Of a stretch of DNA of 16,404 nt, positions 15,878-16,404 are shown in pieces. The stretch's first letter is position 1; each line of letters starts with the position of its first letter. A program made the translations under genes and the position numbers. A model generated the notes under the pieces. The model was not told the origin of the DNA, searched no databases, and saw only the letters and a program-made list of their open reading frames with translations. Origin of the DNA: Candidatus Cloacimonadota bacterium (GTDB lineage: Bacteria > Cloacimonadota > Cloacimonadia > Cloacimonadales > TCS61); the NCBI GenBank assembly GCA_018654125.1, contig JABIME010000148.1:1-16404 (forward strand). The letters are read 5' to 3'.

Positions 15878-16404
15878 TATCCTCTTTGTTCCAATATTTC
15901 TTTTAAAGCATCTTTGGTCATATTAACAAAGACCGGTAGTTTATATGCAGATGACCAGCGTTTACCAATTTCATCATCAATAATTTTCTTCAATGGTTCT
16001 TCAATATTTTCTATCAAACCTAACGTGAGTTGTTTCCCTATTAAAAGATCTTCAATCTCTTTTATCCGCATTGGTTTGTGGAATAAAGAACCAGAAACAA
16101 GTTTGCATTCTTCTACTTCATTATTTTTAAATGAAACAAGAATTCCAATGCTGATTCTGGTTATATTCACAGCATTTCTTCTGCCAAGTTGGAAATAACT
16201 GTATTTATAATTCTTCTTTGGAATAGGAATAATGATCTCTGTTAATATCTCATCACTCTTCAATTGTGTTTTGTAATTCTTCATTATGAATTCATCGGCT
16301 TTAATCTTTCTGTTTCCATTTATAGAAGATAAAACAAATTCTGCATTATAAGCAATGAGTGGTGGATATGAATCTGCACAAGGAGCTGCGTTTACGATGT
16401 TACC
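15877..16404 (-). CDS. FAD-binding subunit of the same molybdenum hydroxylase, C-terminal part
   Basis: The reading frame stays open to the right window edge, so the 5' end is missing; 175 codons are visible. The first visible residues, GNIVNAAPCADSYPPLIAYN, match the conserved GN(I/L)xNASPxADxxPPL segment of molybdopterin dehydrogenase FAD-binding subunits (XdhB/CoxM type). KTQLKSDEILTEIIIPIP follows. The CO_deh_flav_C domain comes next (RRNAVNITRISIGI, then KLVSGSLFHKPMRI). A start at the internal ATG (16284) would cut off the conserved upstream segment and is rejected. This subunit accepts electrons from the iron-sulfur subunit and reduces NAD+ or another acceptor. By analogy with xdhABC order, the molybdenum subunit may lie further upstream, outside the window. 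Confidence 0.92.
   Translation of the reverse strand, partial: GNIVNAAPCADSYPPLIAYNAEFVLSSINGNRKIKADEFIMKNYKTQLKSDEILTEIIIPIPKKNYKYSYFQLGRRNAVNITRISIGILVSFKNNEVEECKLVSGSLFHKPMRIKEIEDLLIGKQLTLGLIENIEEPLKKIIDDEIGKRWSSAYKLPVFVNMTKDALKEILEQRG

Noticed and set aside
16282..16284. Internal ATG as start of the FAD subunit
   Set aside because: The frame is open to the window edge and the upstream residues contain the conserved GNIVNAAPCADSYPPL segment.
1..16404. CRISPR array, tRNA, rRNA, transposase, prophage or toxin-antitoxin genes
   Set aside because: No regularly spaced long repeats, RNA gene signatures or such protein motifs were seen on either strand.

Overview
The window is AT-rich bacterial chromosome from a Gram-negative (diderm) organism. 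Three signals point to lipopolysaccharide and an outer membrane: LpxA, LpxD and a bifunctional LpxC-FabZ protein; an OmpH/Skp-type periplasmic chaperone; and a secreted protein with a type-IX-secretion-like C-terminal tag. The LpxC-FabZ fusion and the C-terminal tag fit the Bacteroidota/Fibrobacterota-Chlorobi neighbourhood. Separate secD and secF genes argue against Bacteroidota proper, where they are usually fused. My best guess is Candidatus Cloacimonadota or a related uncultured phylum. This rests on gene content and was not checked by search.

Layout. At the left edge (1-176, minus) is the start of a TAXI-type TRAP transporter binding protein. It diverges across a 176-base intergenic region from a long plus-strand block (353-11183): a 1165-residue exported TPR protein; a secreted protein with seven FG-GAP/VCBS motifs and a C-terminal sorting domain; an endonuclease-Q-like PHP protein; an M24 Xaa-Pro aminopeptidase; CoaD; a DUF3467 protein; SecD; and SecF. 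Most junctions are tight, two of them ATGA overlaps, so most of the block is probably one transcription unit. It ends at a strong intrinsic terminator just after secF. The secD leader (77 bases) may hold an internal promoter.

A 356-base convergent gap (11184-11539) holds the two facing terminators plus two palindromic elements that look like remnants of dispersed intergenic repeats.

The right part is all minus strand. Read in its own direction it runs from the FAD subunit (cut by the window edge) to the 2Fe-2S subunit of a molybdenum hydroxylase of the xanthine dehydrogenase/CO dehydrogenase family. After a 105-base gap come ompH/skp, lpxD, lpxC-fabZ and lpxA, ending in a hairpin terminator. 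The last four form an envelope-biogenesis operon. OmpH escorts outer-membrane proteins. LpxA, LpxC and LpxD carry out the first, second and third steps of lipid A synthesis. The fused FabZ domain makes unsaturated acyl-ACP from the same hydroxyacyl-ACP pool that LpxA and LpxD draw on.

I found no rRNA, tRNA, CRISPR array, transposase or prophage gene. The window is mostly housekeeping and envelope biology. The points most worth a second look are the TPR/propeller pair, the atypical endonuclease Q, a 7-base tandem repeat inside the sorting-tag linker, an acidic insertion in SecD, and the intergenic palindromes.
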